Shown: piece after piece, positions 11,601 through 24,046 of the stretch
Layout of the letters: every line of letters starts with the position of its first letter
Position numbering within the stretch: the first letter of the stretch is position 1
Origin: Lineus longissimus
Taxonomy: Eukaryota; Nemertea; Pilidiophora; Heteronemertea; Lineidae
DNA: 64,000 bases
Reading direction: 5' to 3'
Assembly: GCF_910592395.1 (NCBI RefSeq)
Contig: NC_088315.1
Coordinates: 1,304,501 to 1,368,500 of the forward strand
Program-made: the position numbers and the translations under genes
Notes under the pieces: model-generated
The model's input: the letters and a program-made list of their open reading frames with translations, nothing else
Databases searched by the model: none
Told to the model about the DNA's origin: nothing

Positions 11601-14600
11601 ATCTCAGTGTGACATCTGTTTTTATATATCTGATGAAAGATCAGACTTTGTCCCACAAATGTCAAAGGACAAACTAACTGCAATCAAACTACATAATCAT
11701 TTGTAATAAATTGGCATGTTGACCTGAATTGTTAGCATATTGATAATGCATTCAAAGATTTCTACAACAAAACACAGGGAGTCCCATACAATTCAATCAT
11801 ATTTCAGCTCATAAAAAACCTCACATGTGAAGTTCCAATACCTTGTGCCAAATGGTATTGAATACGGTCACATATCACAGACACAGTTCATATGGCTATT
11901 GTGTGGAATGATCAAGTCCAATGAAAGCTGATAGGACCTACTGGTATCAAGGACCTAGTACAACTCAATAGATATTGCACAGCTGCTCATACACACAACC
12001 TTGGCGGCAGCAGGCGACGATACTTTCATTAAAATTAATTGATTTCATTGCTGAATGATATTATTTTAATCACAAGCTCACCAACTGAATATTCAGACTA
12101 CGGTACATACACTCTACACACCCAATCCATGCAACCTGGGCACAGTCTGATATCCCTCAGATGAACCCGTAACTATAAACTGCTCTAAAGTATGACTGTC
12201 TCACTGTCTCCCCTTTTACTTGAGGGAATCTGCATTCTTCTCATTATCATACTACTTGGGTCAGATTGCCCACAGTTCTGAACAAGAATAATCCAAACAA
12301 GATCCCTTTGCCTCATGACATGACAATGCAATCTAACTTGGTGAGAGGCCACATGAAAACAACAAGGTCACTGCATGCGAGAACACCTGAGGACAGACAA
12401 ATCATGAAGATGACCACAAATATTATTTTTAATATCATGCACTGGAGCATGCGAACCAAACAATAATAGGATAACATTAAAAGGGAAGAAAATGACAGAC
12501 ATTCCAATGCTGAAACTAAGGATTAGGTATGATGATGAGCAGTATTCCATATTGGGCGGAAAGCATATGGCCATAGATAGCGAAATGACCACCTCGTGAA
12601 AAACCGCGATAGAATGGAAAGCTGTATTCTGTTTTAAGGAATGATAACTATTCAATCACTCCTATTTTTGAATCTTACCCCAGGTTTTCTACATAAATGG
12701 ATGACAAGGTACACAGGGGCAAAGGAAGCAAAACACACAACACTGACTACAGCACAACATGCATTGCGGGTCTTACGCTCCAAAATTGAGGGTTCCAGTA
12801 ACGTAGGTTTGCCAGTGGGCGAGATAAAACATGGCAACAGAGGTGAAACCGACGAAAAACATAAGACCTGGCCGCATTCCTAGTTCCATGGCGCAACACC
12901 ACGCCACTGTGATGAAGACTGAAATAAAATATATTCTGGTCAGACACGGGATGCAACCAGTCAAGTCATGTGAGTGCGGTTGATGAAGGACAATGAAGGT
13001 GACGGCAATGATTCTGATGATTAGGGACAAGTATCACTTGTTTCAACAACCTTAGAAGAACAAACCTACAGAATCATTGCCAGTCTGTCAGTGTCACCTG
13101 TATTGCCCCCATCTGTGAGCATGTTATAGATGTGCAGAGGTTAGGGAATGCAAAGGAATGATGGCAAGGGGTCACCTCAAAAGAAGGAGGCCCTCCCACA
13201 TCACTGCGAGGTGCAGAATAAGATGGGTTAGATGGTTAGACGCAGTGGGCTAAATTCATGCACAGTAAGTGACAGGACAGGAGAGCCTGAATTGACTGTG
13301 AGTCTTAGTATTAGTAATCATGATGCATTGCCTCATCGCTGGTCTAGGGTAATAAGGACCAGCAATGATGTGCCACCAATGATTTCTGACACATCTTACA
13401 TCTTAAGTTCCCATGCCAAAAAGCAGATTAAAATACCCAGGCTATCATACTGAGGTGAAACAAGCATCATAAGGAACTGTCATCAAACTAAACAAGAATT
13501 AGACCCACATCAACAGACCACTTCTACCGCAACCATAAACACACACAGGTTACCATGGCAACACCAAATCAAAGAAGTAATTCTGACTAATTGATTTTTC
13601 AAGAACACAGATCATGATCTTACGCTACTTGTCAAAATGATCAGCATTTGCTCCAACGGTAACAGTATACCACATCACTTGCCAATCTTAGCCTTGCTTT
13701 TAGCATGTTCAATTACTTATTAAAATTCACCTAACTTTCAATTCACTTAACCTTCAATTTACAAAGTGTGAAAACATTTGATCATTCAGTTTAGCCCTGA
13801 GGACCTTTCTTCACTGATCAGGCAATGAAAACCAATTTTTATGAATTTCCTCTCTGTATTGGAGTTACCATTGTCAAGACGGCTGTTTCTGTGCCATGTA
13901 TTGACGAACTTTATTCTTACATTGCAAACCTGAGTGTACCAGTCACATAATTCTGCCAGTGGGCTAGGTAAAACAGGGCAATAGCGGAGAAACACTCAAA
14001 GAATAAGACATCCAGGTTTGTTCCAAGATACATGGCACTGCACGAAGCTAAAGTTACAAACACTGAAACAAACACAGAGCATGGTTAAAAACGCAATTCT
14101 TAACTCAATATAATGTATGTCTTAAGGGTTGACCACAGGTTCTGCCATTTTGGCTAGAACTTGAAATCAGTAAGCAATTAGAAAGAATCTGGAGGTCTAG
14201 CCAAAATGGCGGTACCTGTGGTTTAAATAATGGAGGGGTGAGGGAGTGAAATTGACCATAACATGCAGGAACTACACTGCTAATTGCTCTAGAAATAAAC
14301 ATCATAAATAGGAAAGTGAGCAGGTGCTTTCAGATAAAAACAACAAAATAACATTTACAACATTCAGAGGAAAATGAGAAACTAGGAAACAGAGCAGCTG
14401 ACTCAAGAGTCAAGTAATCCTCTGATCATAGTGCAATGTCACTCAAAGTACGAACAACTCAAATTTACAGTTTACTCCCAGAAGTAATACCTGGCCAAGG
14501 TAGTTACTTAGTTCCACCATTGTTAACTTTATGAATGTATCACTCTACACACTGATGAATAAGTAGATACATTTTGATTATTTTACTTGAAGTTTGCTAC

Positions 14601-15547
14601 TGGAATTTCATGAGTTTGATTATCATTGTTATAGATAGATTTTGCTACAGCACCTACCAGTAGAAATCGAATCACAACCATGGTCAAACATTTCACCGAG
14701 GGGTGAGCTAGTGTTAGTTCTTCTGGCCTGTTTCCCATCGAGGGCATCAAGGGTTTGATAGATAAATAGACCTAGTGCGCAGGTCAGGAGAGCCCAGGCT
14801 GGAATCTGAATCAAAAATAACAAGTTTCATTTACAAAGACGGTTATGAGGACAGAAAGTTTGGATGTGCCATTTTCCTGTGCACGGTGACAATGCTTGGA
14901 TGTAACATGACATTATTGCTGATATTGATAGGCCTATTGACTATTCAAGTCACGTCACAACCTGTGCACTCCTGGGTCGGAATACTAGTACGGCACGCGC
15001 GTCTCGACGTGGTGATATTTAAGAAGTGGCGATATATTACAAGATCTTTATTCGTCTGCAGCAAGCAGGAGCCTCATTGGGCAATCAGGTGAACTACTTT
15101 CCCTTTCAAATTCTGACTATCACCTTGACGAGGACGCGAGGTCATTAGGCAATTAGCCATGTTCTTCTGCCTGTCTGGCCTCTCATGGGAACATCAACAT
15201 TATCACTCAATTGAATTGTCATCAGGAGGCTACCATCATGAAGCCTATCTACTAAAACACAACAACCCAGCCGCTGCACTCACCGGTGACTTTGCATCTG
15301 TGCTATAGTAACAGACAATAAGGGAGGTGACAACATTGATGACAAGCCCGACGAGAGTGATGGAATTCGGAGCCCATGATCGAGGAAGCAGTTCCACAAG
15401 CCATCGCCAAAATATTTGCATCACCGGTTCGGTGATCGAACTCCCCAGAGAACTGTACTTATGCTCCGACAGTCTTTTCAGTTGGGCAGGGGAGAGAATC
15501 TCGGTCATCTTTAGGCTCCCCAAAATGCCTTGATCACACTCGCCCAT
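8633..15547 (-). CDS. CEPT1: Choline/ethanolamine phosphotransferase, complete eight-exon CDS
   Basis: The enzyme joins CDP-choline or CDP-ethanolamine to diacylglycerol, the last step of the Kennedy pathway, in ER or Golgi membranes. Coding exons in transcript order are 15547-15284, 14805-14658, then either 14062-13921 or 12918-12777, then 10605-10521, 10241-10107, 9818-9660, 9294-9169 and 8833-8633. Every junction is GT-AG and phases agree, giving 1260 bases and 419 residues, close to vertebrate CEPT1/CHPT1. The CDP-alcohol phosphotransferase signature is complete: D111-G112, A115-R116, G125, D129 and D133. Hydrophobic membrane segments follow, with family-typical stretches such as [15 protein letters not shown] and VAHMTKSEM. 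The C-terminus is acidic, then basic. An acceptor-like CAG just before the ATG suggests a non-coding first exon. CEPT1 and CHPT1 orthology cannot be separated by eye. The third exon exists in two versions (separate entries). Confidence 0.95.
10606..12776 (-). other. CEPT intron after exon B
   Basis: This is a 2.2 kb AT-rich intron. I searched it for a third version of the alternative exon (AHWQ and YVTGTL coding) and saw none. Open frames within it are not protein-like. Confidence 0.6.
12777..12918 (-). CDS. CEPT1: CEPT alternative exon B (142 bases)
   Basis: This is the second version of the same exon, about 1 kb further along the transcript, with the same length and phase and with good acceptor (TTTCAG) and donor (GTAAGA). 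The peptide includes [16 protein letters not shown] and [17 protein letters not shown]. It matches exon A at about 27 of 48 residues, highest in the AHWQ-YVTGTL part. Joined to the next exon it gives Ala (gc|t), whereas exon A gives Ile (at|t). No stop or frameshift is present, so it is not a decayed copy. Confidence 0.9.
13921..14062 (-). CDS. CEPT1: CEPT alternative exon A (142 bases)
   Basis: This is the first of two interchangeable exons. It is bounded by a TTTCAG acceptor and a GTAAGA donor. It starts with two bases that complete a Val codon (g|tg) and ends with two bases (at|). The peptide includes [15 protein letters not shown] and [17 protein letters not shown]. It covers the segment directly after the catalytic Asp residues, matching the human stretch that contains AHWQTYVSGTLRFG. 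A weaker donor eight bases upstream (CAG|GTTTGC) would break the frame that the next exon needs. Confidence 0.9.
14132..14222. repeat. Inverted repeat (hairpin) just upstream of CEPT exon A
   Basis: Arms at 14132-14157 and 14195-14222 are complementary over about 26 bases with one or two mismatches (ACCACAGGT...TTTTGGCTAGA against TCTAGCCAAAA...ACCTGTGGT). The spacer is about 37 bases. It lies inside the intron, about 70 bases before the exon A acceptor. It could be a small foldback element or an RNA structure that affects splicing. Confidence 0.75.
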
Positions 15548-15877
15548 ACAAGTTTTCTGTGGAGAAATTCAGTAAATTTGTGGACGTCAAAATCCACGAT
15601 CACAACAAATTGCTTGTTGGCTGATCATTATATTAGTCCCCCAATTCTGTGGTAATTGGTTGTGTTCATGGCGCATGCGTTGACGGACTGAGGAATTCCC
15701 TATGTCAGGTGACCTCCTCATTCTTCTTGCGGGAAACCATGAAACTAAAGTCTATCGAGAGGACGGCCGTCTGATAAAGTGTCGTTCCATAACTTTATGA
15801 TGGCCAATCAAATTGGCGACGTCAAGGGTCACCGAGGAGAAGAGGATGACAAATATCACGATCTTGTTTTTAATATC

Positions 15878-15883
15878 TTTATT
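15878..15883 (-). terminator. Polyadenylation signal AATAAA
   Basis: Read on the minus strand the context is TTCAATAAAGA, in an AT-rich tail after the 16211 stop. It is the main reason to treat 16211-16428 as a real terminal exon. It also lies just upstream of the CEPT start region on the same strand. Confidence 0.5.
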
Positions 15884-16210
15884 GAACAATAAATTATTAG
15901 AGTAGAATTTACAACTTTTTTCTGGGAGTTTCTACAGCAGGGGATAGAATGTCCGGGAACCAAGCATTCTGTCACTCACTTTAATCTGGAGCTATTGGCG
16001 GTCATAGTACAGAACCATTTATAGCATAATCCGACAGAATACAATAGGCCCGAAAACTTTTTCCAGTACACCAGAGTTTTTCCCCCGACTCTGTGAAACT
16101 TTCAATCTAGCATTTGAAATGTTTAGGACAAATTCAAATGTTCAACTTGAACTGGTATCTTCATCTGTCGATATATAAAAATCACTAATAGGTTTTACAA
16201 AAAGATATTT

Positions 16211-17093
16211 CTAACAAAAAGCTATGAAGGCACTACATTTGTGAATAGGTGGCGCTCCAGTTTGGTAGGATTCGTATCCTAGTGTAGCAGAATGGAAAGA
16301 CCACTGGAAAACGTGTCCTTCCCTGGTTGGTGACGTCGGGTTAAGGTATGGTTCTACTGAGACTTGGTCCAGAGTTATTTCTGTCTCCATGGAAGTCTTT
16401 TCACGGAGGGAAGAGTTGATCCATGACCCTGAAAATGAAATAAGATACATCGATATTATAGGGAGCGTCTCAGAAGCTTAATTGTTGTGCCCTAAAGACC
16501 AGTCTCCATCTCGTATGTGTTGTTTGTTTCCCTGTGCGTTTCTTGCGTTTCTTGTGTGCCACGACTACGATTCTGCAAAAATTGCAGTTATAACCCTGGG
16601 GTATCGATCCGATGAGTCCGTGCTGAACTTCCAGCACTATTGCCCCCGTAGCCTCCACCCATACGAGCGTTGTCTCGAAGCTGAGCGATGGCAATACATT
16701 TGAGGGTCAAGATGGAATAGACGTTTCTTTAGCCTGCTCTGGATATACGATCATATGCATCAGGTGGATCTGAGTCGTATTTGGTTACACAAGTTCTGCA
16801 TTCTACCTGCTTAAACTGGGCATTGCCACCTCGTCATTCTGAAGACTGGTACTCATCATTCTCGCCTTCACACCTCATGGGCCAAGGGGTCAGTCACCTC
16901 TGAAATCATAAGACAGCTCAAGTTAATGGTCAAATTCAGGAACACATGTATTAAAAGATCAAGATTTCCTTCCAACAAATGTTCAGCAAGACTTACCTTT
17001 CACTTGGACAATCGCAACGTGAATTAAGACTATAGAGACCTGCCACTTAAGTTTCCTGGCAATATGGTCCATCAGAATAGCACCAGGCAGCAT
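16211..17093 (-). CDS. Tentative two-exon gene for a 104-residue protein of unknown function
   Basis: Exon one codes from ATG at 17093 to 16997 and ends with a consensus GTAAGT donor. Exon two runs from 16428 (acceptor TTTTCAG) to TAG at 16211. Phases match, giving 315 bases. An in-frame stop (17118-17120) precedes the ATG. An AATAAA at 15883-15878, about 330 bases after the stop, gives a reasonable 3' end. The N-terminus has a basic stretch (ARKLKW) followed by hydrophobic SIVLIHVAIV, suggesting a signal peptide or anchor. The rest is polar and resembles no family I know. Exon two could instead serve as an alternative last exon of the TNF receptor gene upstream, since the phase also fits. 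It is supported only by splice signals and the poly(A) site. Confidence 0.4.
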
Positions 17094-17120
17094 ACTAATG
17101 CTGTCTTTATCATACCTTTA

Positions 17121-20100
17121 AAGGCACTATGGCAAACTTCCATCTCCAATCACATCAAAGTATGTTGGATCAAACACCCACATAGGGTCTCCTTATCATC
17201 ATGATCATATACATTATCAAATAATAACATATCACCTTCTTTTCGGCGAAACTGAGACTGAATTATCCACATTGTGTTCAACTGCGTTCATTTTGCAGTC
17301 AATTCATTAGTTACCAACGTATGCCTTAGAGGGGGCAGAATGGCACTGTTTAAACAAGAAGTCTCATCAACAACCTCAAAGAATATTGGCTAGAACGGCA
17401 CTGTACTGGGTCCCAGTAATAAATATTGCCATAAAGACATATGATATTGTTCTGGGACTTATGTAAGATTAGTTCTCTCCGCCAAACCAAAGACTGAAGG
17501 ATTAAAATCTTGTGTTTATAGGCTAACAAATGCAAACACTTCCAATTGAACCCCCTACGAGAGACGAGTGGCTCTTCGTCTCTCCGACTTTGACACCCAA
17601 CTGCGAACATATCAATAGATCAGCCAGCGGTCCTTGGTGTCGCCGCGTGGGTTACGTCCAGTGAAAGTGTTTGCAAAGGTCAGGGAACCACGATCTGACA
17701 TCCATAACCAGCGTATCCCCTTTTCATGCCAGTTATAGTCGGGTGCTACACCACAGTCGGGAGAGTGGCCGCCAAATGAATGGTTGTTGAATTTAAAACT
17801 GTTAACTGTTTAAGTCAATTTACATATAATATAGACAAACCTTCATGAATTCAGTGGAGATTTCCACATCACAGGATAGAACAGCAGTGATGGCATCTCG
17901 CATGATCACTTCCATCTTCACCATCCTGACTTATAGACGTGCGCCTTTAGTTTCTTTGAGCAAATGGTATTTGATTAGGGATGGCAATTAAAATTGCCGT
18001 TGAACATGTACATGAAGTACATTGATGTACATAATTCATACATGTCTGGCTTGAAATTTCAAACTGCGCAGTTCATTCCCGCCTTGATTGTACGACCATT
18101 TCTACAATAAAAACCCTTTGAAACCAACCCATACCTTTATCAGGAATAGATACTGTGCCTTACCTTCTACTGCAGCCCTTTTGATTTGTTTCGGAAAATT
18201 TGAAGGCATTTTTACGTTTGAAATCGGAGAAAGTGTTCCCGCGATGTTCTCCGCATCTCACACACCAACCGACTGGCGTTCGAATCAACCGCGACCGATC
18301 ATGATCAAAGACAATACATTTGACGTAACAGCATCCGGGTACCCCCTTCAACCAGGCCGGCTAGTAGTTATCTGCTCAAGCGAGACCTTTGTTCTGTCAA
18401 TGATCAATATGACAATTAGCATTGTCAAAATGTGGGATTTGCTTTAGCACACATACTTGTACATGTACACTTGCCGAGCTGTGGAAGTGCATTAGGCAGG
18501 TTCCGTAAGCCAAAAGACGATGCAAATGCATTTTATCGACGATTTTGTTTAATCATTTCCCCAATTCCTCCTACAATCAAGTATAAAAGATGGTTCAGTG
18601 TCGTGTAAATCAATTAGCAGATATTAAAACCACCGATTAAGTCAGGATGATACCAGTATGCCATCCTTCTAATATAGGGGGACCATGGGCAGGAGCTAAA
18701 TGAGAAAATCTCATATGTTAAAGACAATCCTGGGGAAATCAGGGACCCTTCAAGCAGCAGCTAGTTTTATACTAATATGTACAGTGCAAGCTCTAGTGAA
18801 CTCACACAGCTGTTCGACATAGGGGAGCCGAGCCCCCAAACCCCCGTCCTTCCGACATGTTTTAGCCAGTGCACTGGGGGAAGCCCAACCCCCGCCCCCC
18901 CAATTATACAATCAATAAGTCCTTCTGAGACGCTTTAAACCCAGCCCGGGGTTTAAATCTTGATATAAGATGCAAAAACCTTGGTGGTCAAGATGCTACA
19001 GGCCCTGAGAAGCAATAAACAATTAAAGACACTTGTGAAGGACTCTATGATTTGAGGGACTATCTTTCACTTTACACCACCCATGCACCATGTACACAAT
19101 GTGCAGCTGATGTACGCCATGGGCATCCCCATCTATTAATAGACTTCAGCCCCAGTGACGTATATTCGACAAATCCCAAAACGAGGCCGTACCACAGAAT
19201 TGGGGGACCAAAAGTATGATCAGCCAACAAGCCAACAAATTGGAAATATGGCGAGGAATGAACTGTGCATGCGCAAATCTGGTATCCGGTCGTTTTGCTC
19301 CCTGACCTTTTCGCCCCCAGTCGTTTCGCTCCAAATCAAAGACGTTTCGCTCCCTGGGACTTTTTGTTAGAGATTGAGTCATTAAGATTTGTTGAAATTC
19401 ATAGATAAACACCACAATGTAAAATATAAAATAATATTCGATGAATTTGCGGGAAAGTGCAAGTGTCAAAGTAGATGTGCTTTCCAGCGTTGTCGAATCT
19501 ACCAAAAAGGAATCGTTTGGCCATCCCCCTTAGCCTTAGGAATGTGTCTCAATTTCAGTTCACCATACTGACGGCACTTCACCATGGTTGGGAAGGTGAA
19601 ATATTTTACCATGGAAAATTCTACATTCACCATGGTGAGCATGGTAAACTCTGATTTTACCACGGTAAATCTGAGATTTTTTTCGTAAGGGTCATCTCCA
19701 TCCAAACCAATTCACCGACTTAATGTTGTCCTCTTTTAAGGCAACAAAATAATGAAAGTAGATGCAAAAACAGGATAAGATGGATTTAAATGTACAGCAC
19801 AAAACTTTTTTATTCATAAAACATAGACTCTTTGTCGACAACAAAAACTCGAGAGAATCTTCCCCCTTCCGAGTACCGAGAATATTACACCATCAAGGAC
19901 CTTTAATTCGAATGGGCCAGTTAGATGCACAGCTATTTATTCAAGTTTGCATTAAAATACATCAAAATGTTTCTGCAAATGAATTTACACCCACTTGACA
20001 TTAAATACAGCAGTCAGTTCAAAGAGAGTTTCAAAATACAAGTAGGTCATAAAAGCTCTTAACAATACATGGCCTACCCTGAACGGTAAATCCAACATAC

Positions 20101-23100
20101 TTTACAAAGTACAAAGTTTGTAAAAAAATATATATAACACATCACATCCTATGATATATTGTGCATTATCTCAACAGTTAGTTGTCATAAATACAGACTA
20201 TCAAGTTGGTATGGGCCCAGACCGGGACAAGGCATGAAACAAATGTTGTGGCTAAACCCCTCAGGGATAGCGATTCTATGCACAGACAGAATTATATTTA
20301 TCCAAATCCCAATATAGTGAGGTTGCAGTGCGGTTGCGGAAAGAGTAGTAGAAGGTGATACGCTCCATTGTACCCTGAGAATGCAGCAATTCAAGCGTGA
20401 TGTTTTAACAAGCTTACTCATTGAATAGATTCGGCCCAATTCTAATGGGACATTATTATCACATATTCAGAGGGCAAGAGGAAAAATATGACCACTTCCT
20501 CAAGGGACAAACTAATCACCCAACTACATAATACTAGTTGTATTAGCACAGGACATTTTTTTAGGATTACCGTACTAATGATGTGATCTTTAATAAATCA
20601 AAGGATATGACCTTCAATGTTAGGAAAATCATGTTGATAATTATAAAATACCAAAGGGAAGGTTGAAATGGGCTTAGTGTGAACCTTGAAGAACTACTAA
20701 CTTCTCAAAACACATTCAGCACTCAGATGCAGTTGCTTTCTCAGCTGCAAGAGTTTAATTCCCATCTCTAAACAGCCCTCCACAGGTCTGGAAGTTCATG
20801 TACACATTTTCCAAATTAGAGTGACACATCCGAACATCGATTGTGAATATGACAAAAACTCCTGAACCAGCTGAGAGTTTGTAAGGAATCTATTCACAGA
20901 GAAGTTCAAAGGTGCGAGAAGGTATTGTTGCAAACCCTTGAAGGGCCATGGATCACTTCACCTGGTGCTCTCTCAGGGGCACACAGAAAGGGACAAATAG
21001 TCTTCTCAGGGGTCCAAGAGAAAGCGACAGAAATACTCCACACCGTTCATACGCTACCAAAATAAACCATTGGGTAAAGCTTGACAAATTTAGCCGTGAC
21101 ACCGTCAGTTACCACATTAGCACGATTGATGAAACGTTCATGTTATGTAACGAGACGACAAAAGAAAATCACTGCACAAGGGGTGCAAGATTCGACACAC
21201 AATTGCTGAGAAGTCGGATCTTTGTTGGAGCGATATATAAGTAAATGGAGTGAAAACTGATCAGAGTTAGACGTGAAGAAACACTCAGGGCTCTGAATAC
21301 AATCCTCATTTTGTAACAAAAATATCTTGGTACAATAGGATAACATAGTAGCAAACATCAGTCGATGTGTCCCTTGATTAAACAGGCAAAGGGCCAGCTG
21401 CCCACATTGATGGGGTTGTTTGGGGGTACTAACAGCAGCCCATGCACTAAGGAAGCCATTTTCTGGCTGCGACCTTTTACATTTTGACCAGGAGGACACC
21501 AATGGCTCTTCAGGTACTGGTACTCTAAGCCAGAATACAGTATTAGGGGAAAATAACATTGTGAAGTTGCTGCAGTATATTCTGCAACAGAATCTAACTC
21601 ACATCACTTGGGGAGGAGCTATAGTGTCCACGACCAGTTTTCACAATGAGAAATGAACTTCATATTGTTAGAAATATTGGTTATACTCCTCTTGAGGCTG
21701 CAGCCGCTATTGATACAAACATGATTGTCATGAAGGATACCGACACAAACAAACTAGTTTGACAACTTTTGAAAGATGGAGCATTTCTACAATTGCCCAT
21801 AGAACCATGCCACTTGAAAAAGAACATCCTCCCCTTGACCCACAAGACCCTGAACAGTTTATGATGTTTTGATTGCAAAGAAACAACATGAAAACCTGAT
21901 CCAAGTTTGTAATCGGCCATTTTTGTGGTTTATCAATAGCAATTCAAGCAGTGATGTTTTCTATCACACGACAATGATATCCACGACTGGTTCACCTCAG
22001 CAAGTTAACTTTTTCATCAAGCACAAATGTACTGATCTACACAGTGACAATTCATCAAGCTTATAGGGTGAGACCAGTCTCAAGAGGAGCAGGTTTTTTT
22101 GAGAATTGAAATCAGTAAATGAACGTTGAGATGAGAAGATGAGAGAGATTAGATTTTTCACAATGCAGCAAAGAAAAGAGTTCAGGAAAATCGTCTAGTG
22201 TATGAATACACTCATTACTTCAATTCTTTTCTCAACCATAGTCGTTGTCCGTCAATTTGACATCTGTTTAGCGTCTGTTTTGGCTACTGTCACCACATCC
22301 CTTTACTAGAGAGGTGGGTCCTGCGGGTCACAATATAACCAACGGTTTTAATGTTTTCAAAATAAAAACATTCTCAAGTCACACCTTTGCCTTTTTATTA
22401 AACTACTCAATGGTTGGTAATGAAAACTGCAATCAGTGGGGTTCTCAACTACCCTCAGCTTTAAGAATAAACCTGTAACTCATTGCATAACTTCCCTGAA
22501 AGACCAGGCACAAGAATAACATATCCGATACAGAATATTCATAATTTCCTCTAAAGACCCATGGGCTCTGCATCCAAAAATAAACCCACAACTCAAATTC
22601 TCAAACTTGACCATCGCATTAACAATGAGCTTGCCACAATGCGGTGAATTCAGCATTAATCTTATCAAATTCACACCAAAAATACTCTGGACGATTCCTG
22701 CATCCTTTGTGGTCCAGAAACCCTCAGAGTGAGACTTCCGCTTAGTCTGCTCGGTCATTAGACCACTACAACTTAAACGTGGCTATGAATACCTCGTCAT
22801 TGAAACTAGCCTGACCACAAGATGACAACCAAAGGCAGATTTGATTCATTTTCTTTTGAAGGAGGTGTGAGGCGTGGACCGCCATTGTGTAATCGTCATT
22901 GATGATATTAGACCGTGAAAATGCATCAGCGCTGCTTGGTTAATTGTGCAACTTCCTTTCCGTAACACAAGTTCCTCTACAGATCAAGGCTTCTCATCAC
23001 ACCCTAGCATGCAGCTTTCAATAGACGTTTATGTCATCTTGTCAACTAGGGTATCTTTTCCTGCATCACAACCCCTCTTGCTCTTCAAAAGGTATCGACA

Positions 23101-24046
23101 AAACTGAATTTATGAACTTGCCTTTGCAACAAAATCGATAAGCACATTTTACTTTCAAGAAAACTGCACTTTCTTCAAGTTATTAAAAACCTAAAATCTA
23201 GTTATAAATTATAGAGTAATAATTACAAAATTAACTATACAAAACTGAGAAGGGCCTCCTGTGCCTCTCCTCTGAACCACAACAGCCATTTTGGTTATAA
23301 AAGCTCTAGTACTAGTAGCAATGCATAACATACAAAGAATCGGCCAAATGTTTGACACACACTTTTGGACTACCAAGTTCTGTGGAAAGTTATGGACATC
23401 AATGACATCGACTTTGACAAAGTCTGGTCCACTCTACAAGTAATATTGTCAGCAATTCTGATTATTCAAATAAGTCAAATATTCAAATATTCAAACAAGT
23501 CAAATATTCTCCTAAAATGATACATCTAATGAGGTAATAACTTGTTTTACAATTAAAGCAAAGTCTAATGTCCTCCAGCGCATGTTTTAAAACTATAATG
23601 CACAAAACTAAAACGATTCTGTGCTCATGTGACTCTCACAAAAAAAATACAGAATCTCCCCTTGCAAATTTCCAAGGTTCCGGGCCACCATATTTCAAGC
23701 ATAAAGTAAAGTTCACCATGCACCCATCATAGCAAAAAATGCCAGTGCAAAAACTTTTTATGAAACTTTTTGTCAAATTCTCTTAAAATACTTATGATGT
23801 TACAGTCACTAGTCCAACCTGGAGCAACAACATGCAGACAATCAATGGAAATACCATCAGTTCTTGTCAGCAGATTACAGTATTTACAAAAACCCACTTC
23901 TGTCTGATGAACAGACGTGAGAAAACTTCCCATTTTCTCAAGACACAATCAAATTATCACCATCACAGTCAAGCCAACATACAACACAGGTCATGGAAGA
24001 ATAATTGCATAATTGCCGCCAAAATATATTATTACAAAGAACATCA
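17121..24046. other. Long interval without a recognised gene
   Basis: About 7 kb. The right end is probably 3' UTR of the TNF receptor gene; minus-strand AATAAA is readable at about 22394-22399. The longest open frame (21143-21559, minus) is not protein-like. Two local motif clusters are listed separately (19286-19360 and 19578-19672). No transposon protein was seen. Confidence 0.4.
19286..19360. repeat. Short cluster of CGTTTCGCTCC-type repeats
   Basis: Four variants of GTCGTTTCGCTCC lie in about 75 bases (GTCGTTTTGCTCCCTGAC, TTTTCGCCCCCAGTCG, GTTTCGCTCCAAAT, GACGTTTCGCTCCCTGGG). The cluster is more G+C-rich than its surroundings and may be a fragment of a dispersed repeat. Confidence 0.5.

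Noticed and set aside
18278-18286. GTTCGAATC, like a tRNA B box
   Set aside because: No matching A box or cloverleaf arms in the flanks.
21143-21559. 138-codon open frame on the minus strand
   Set aside because: Unusual composition, no family resemblance, no clear splice or poly(A) context; likely chance.
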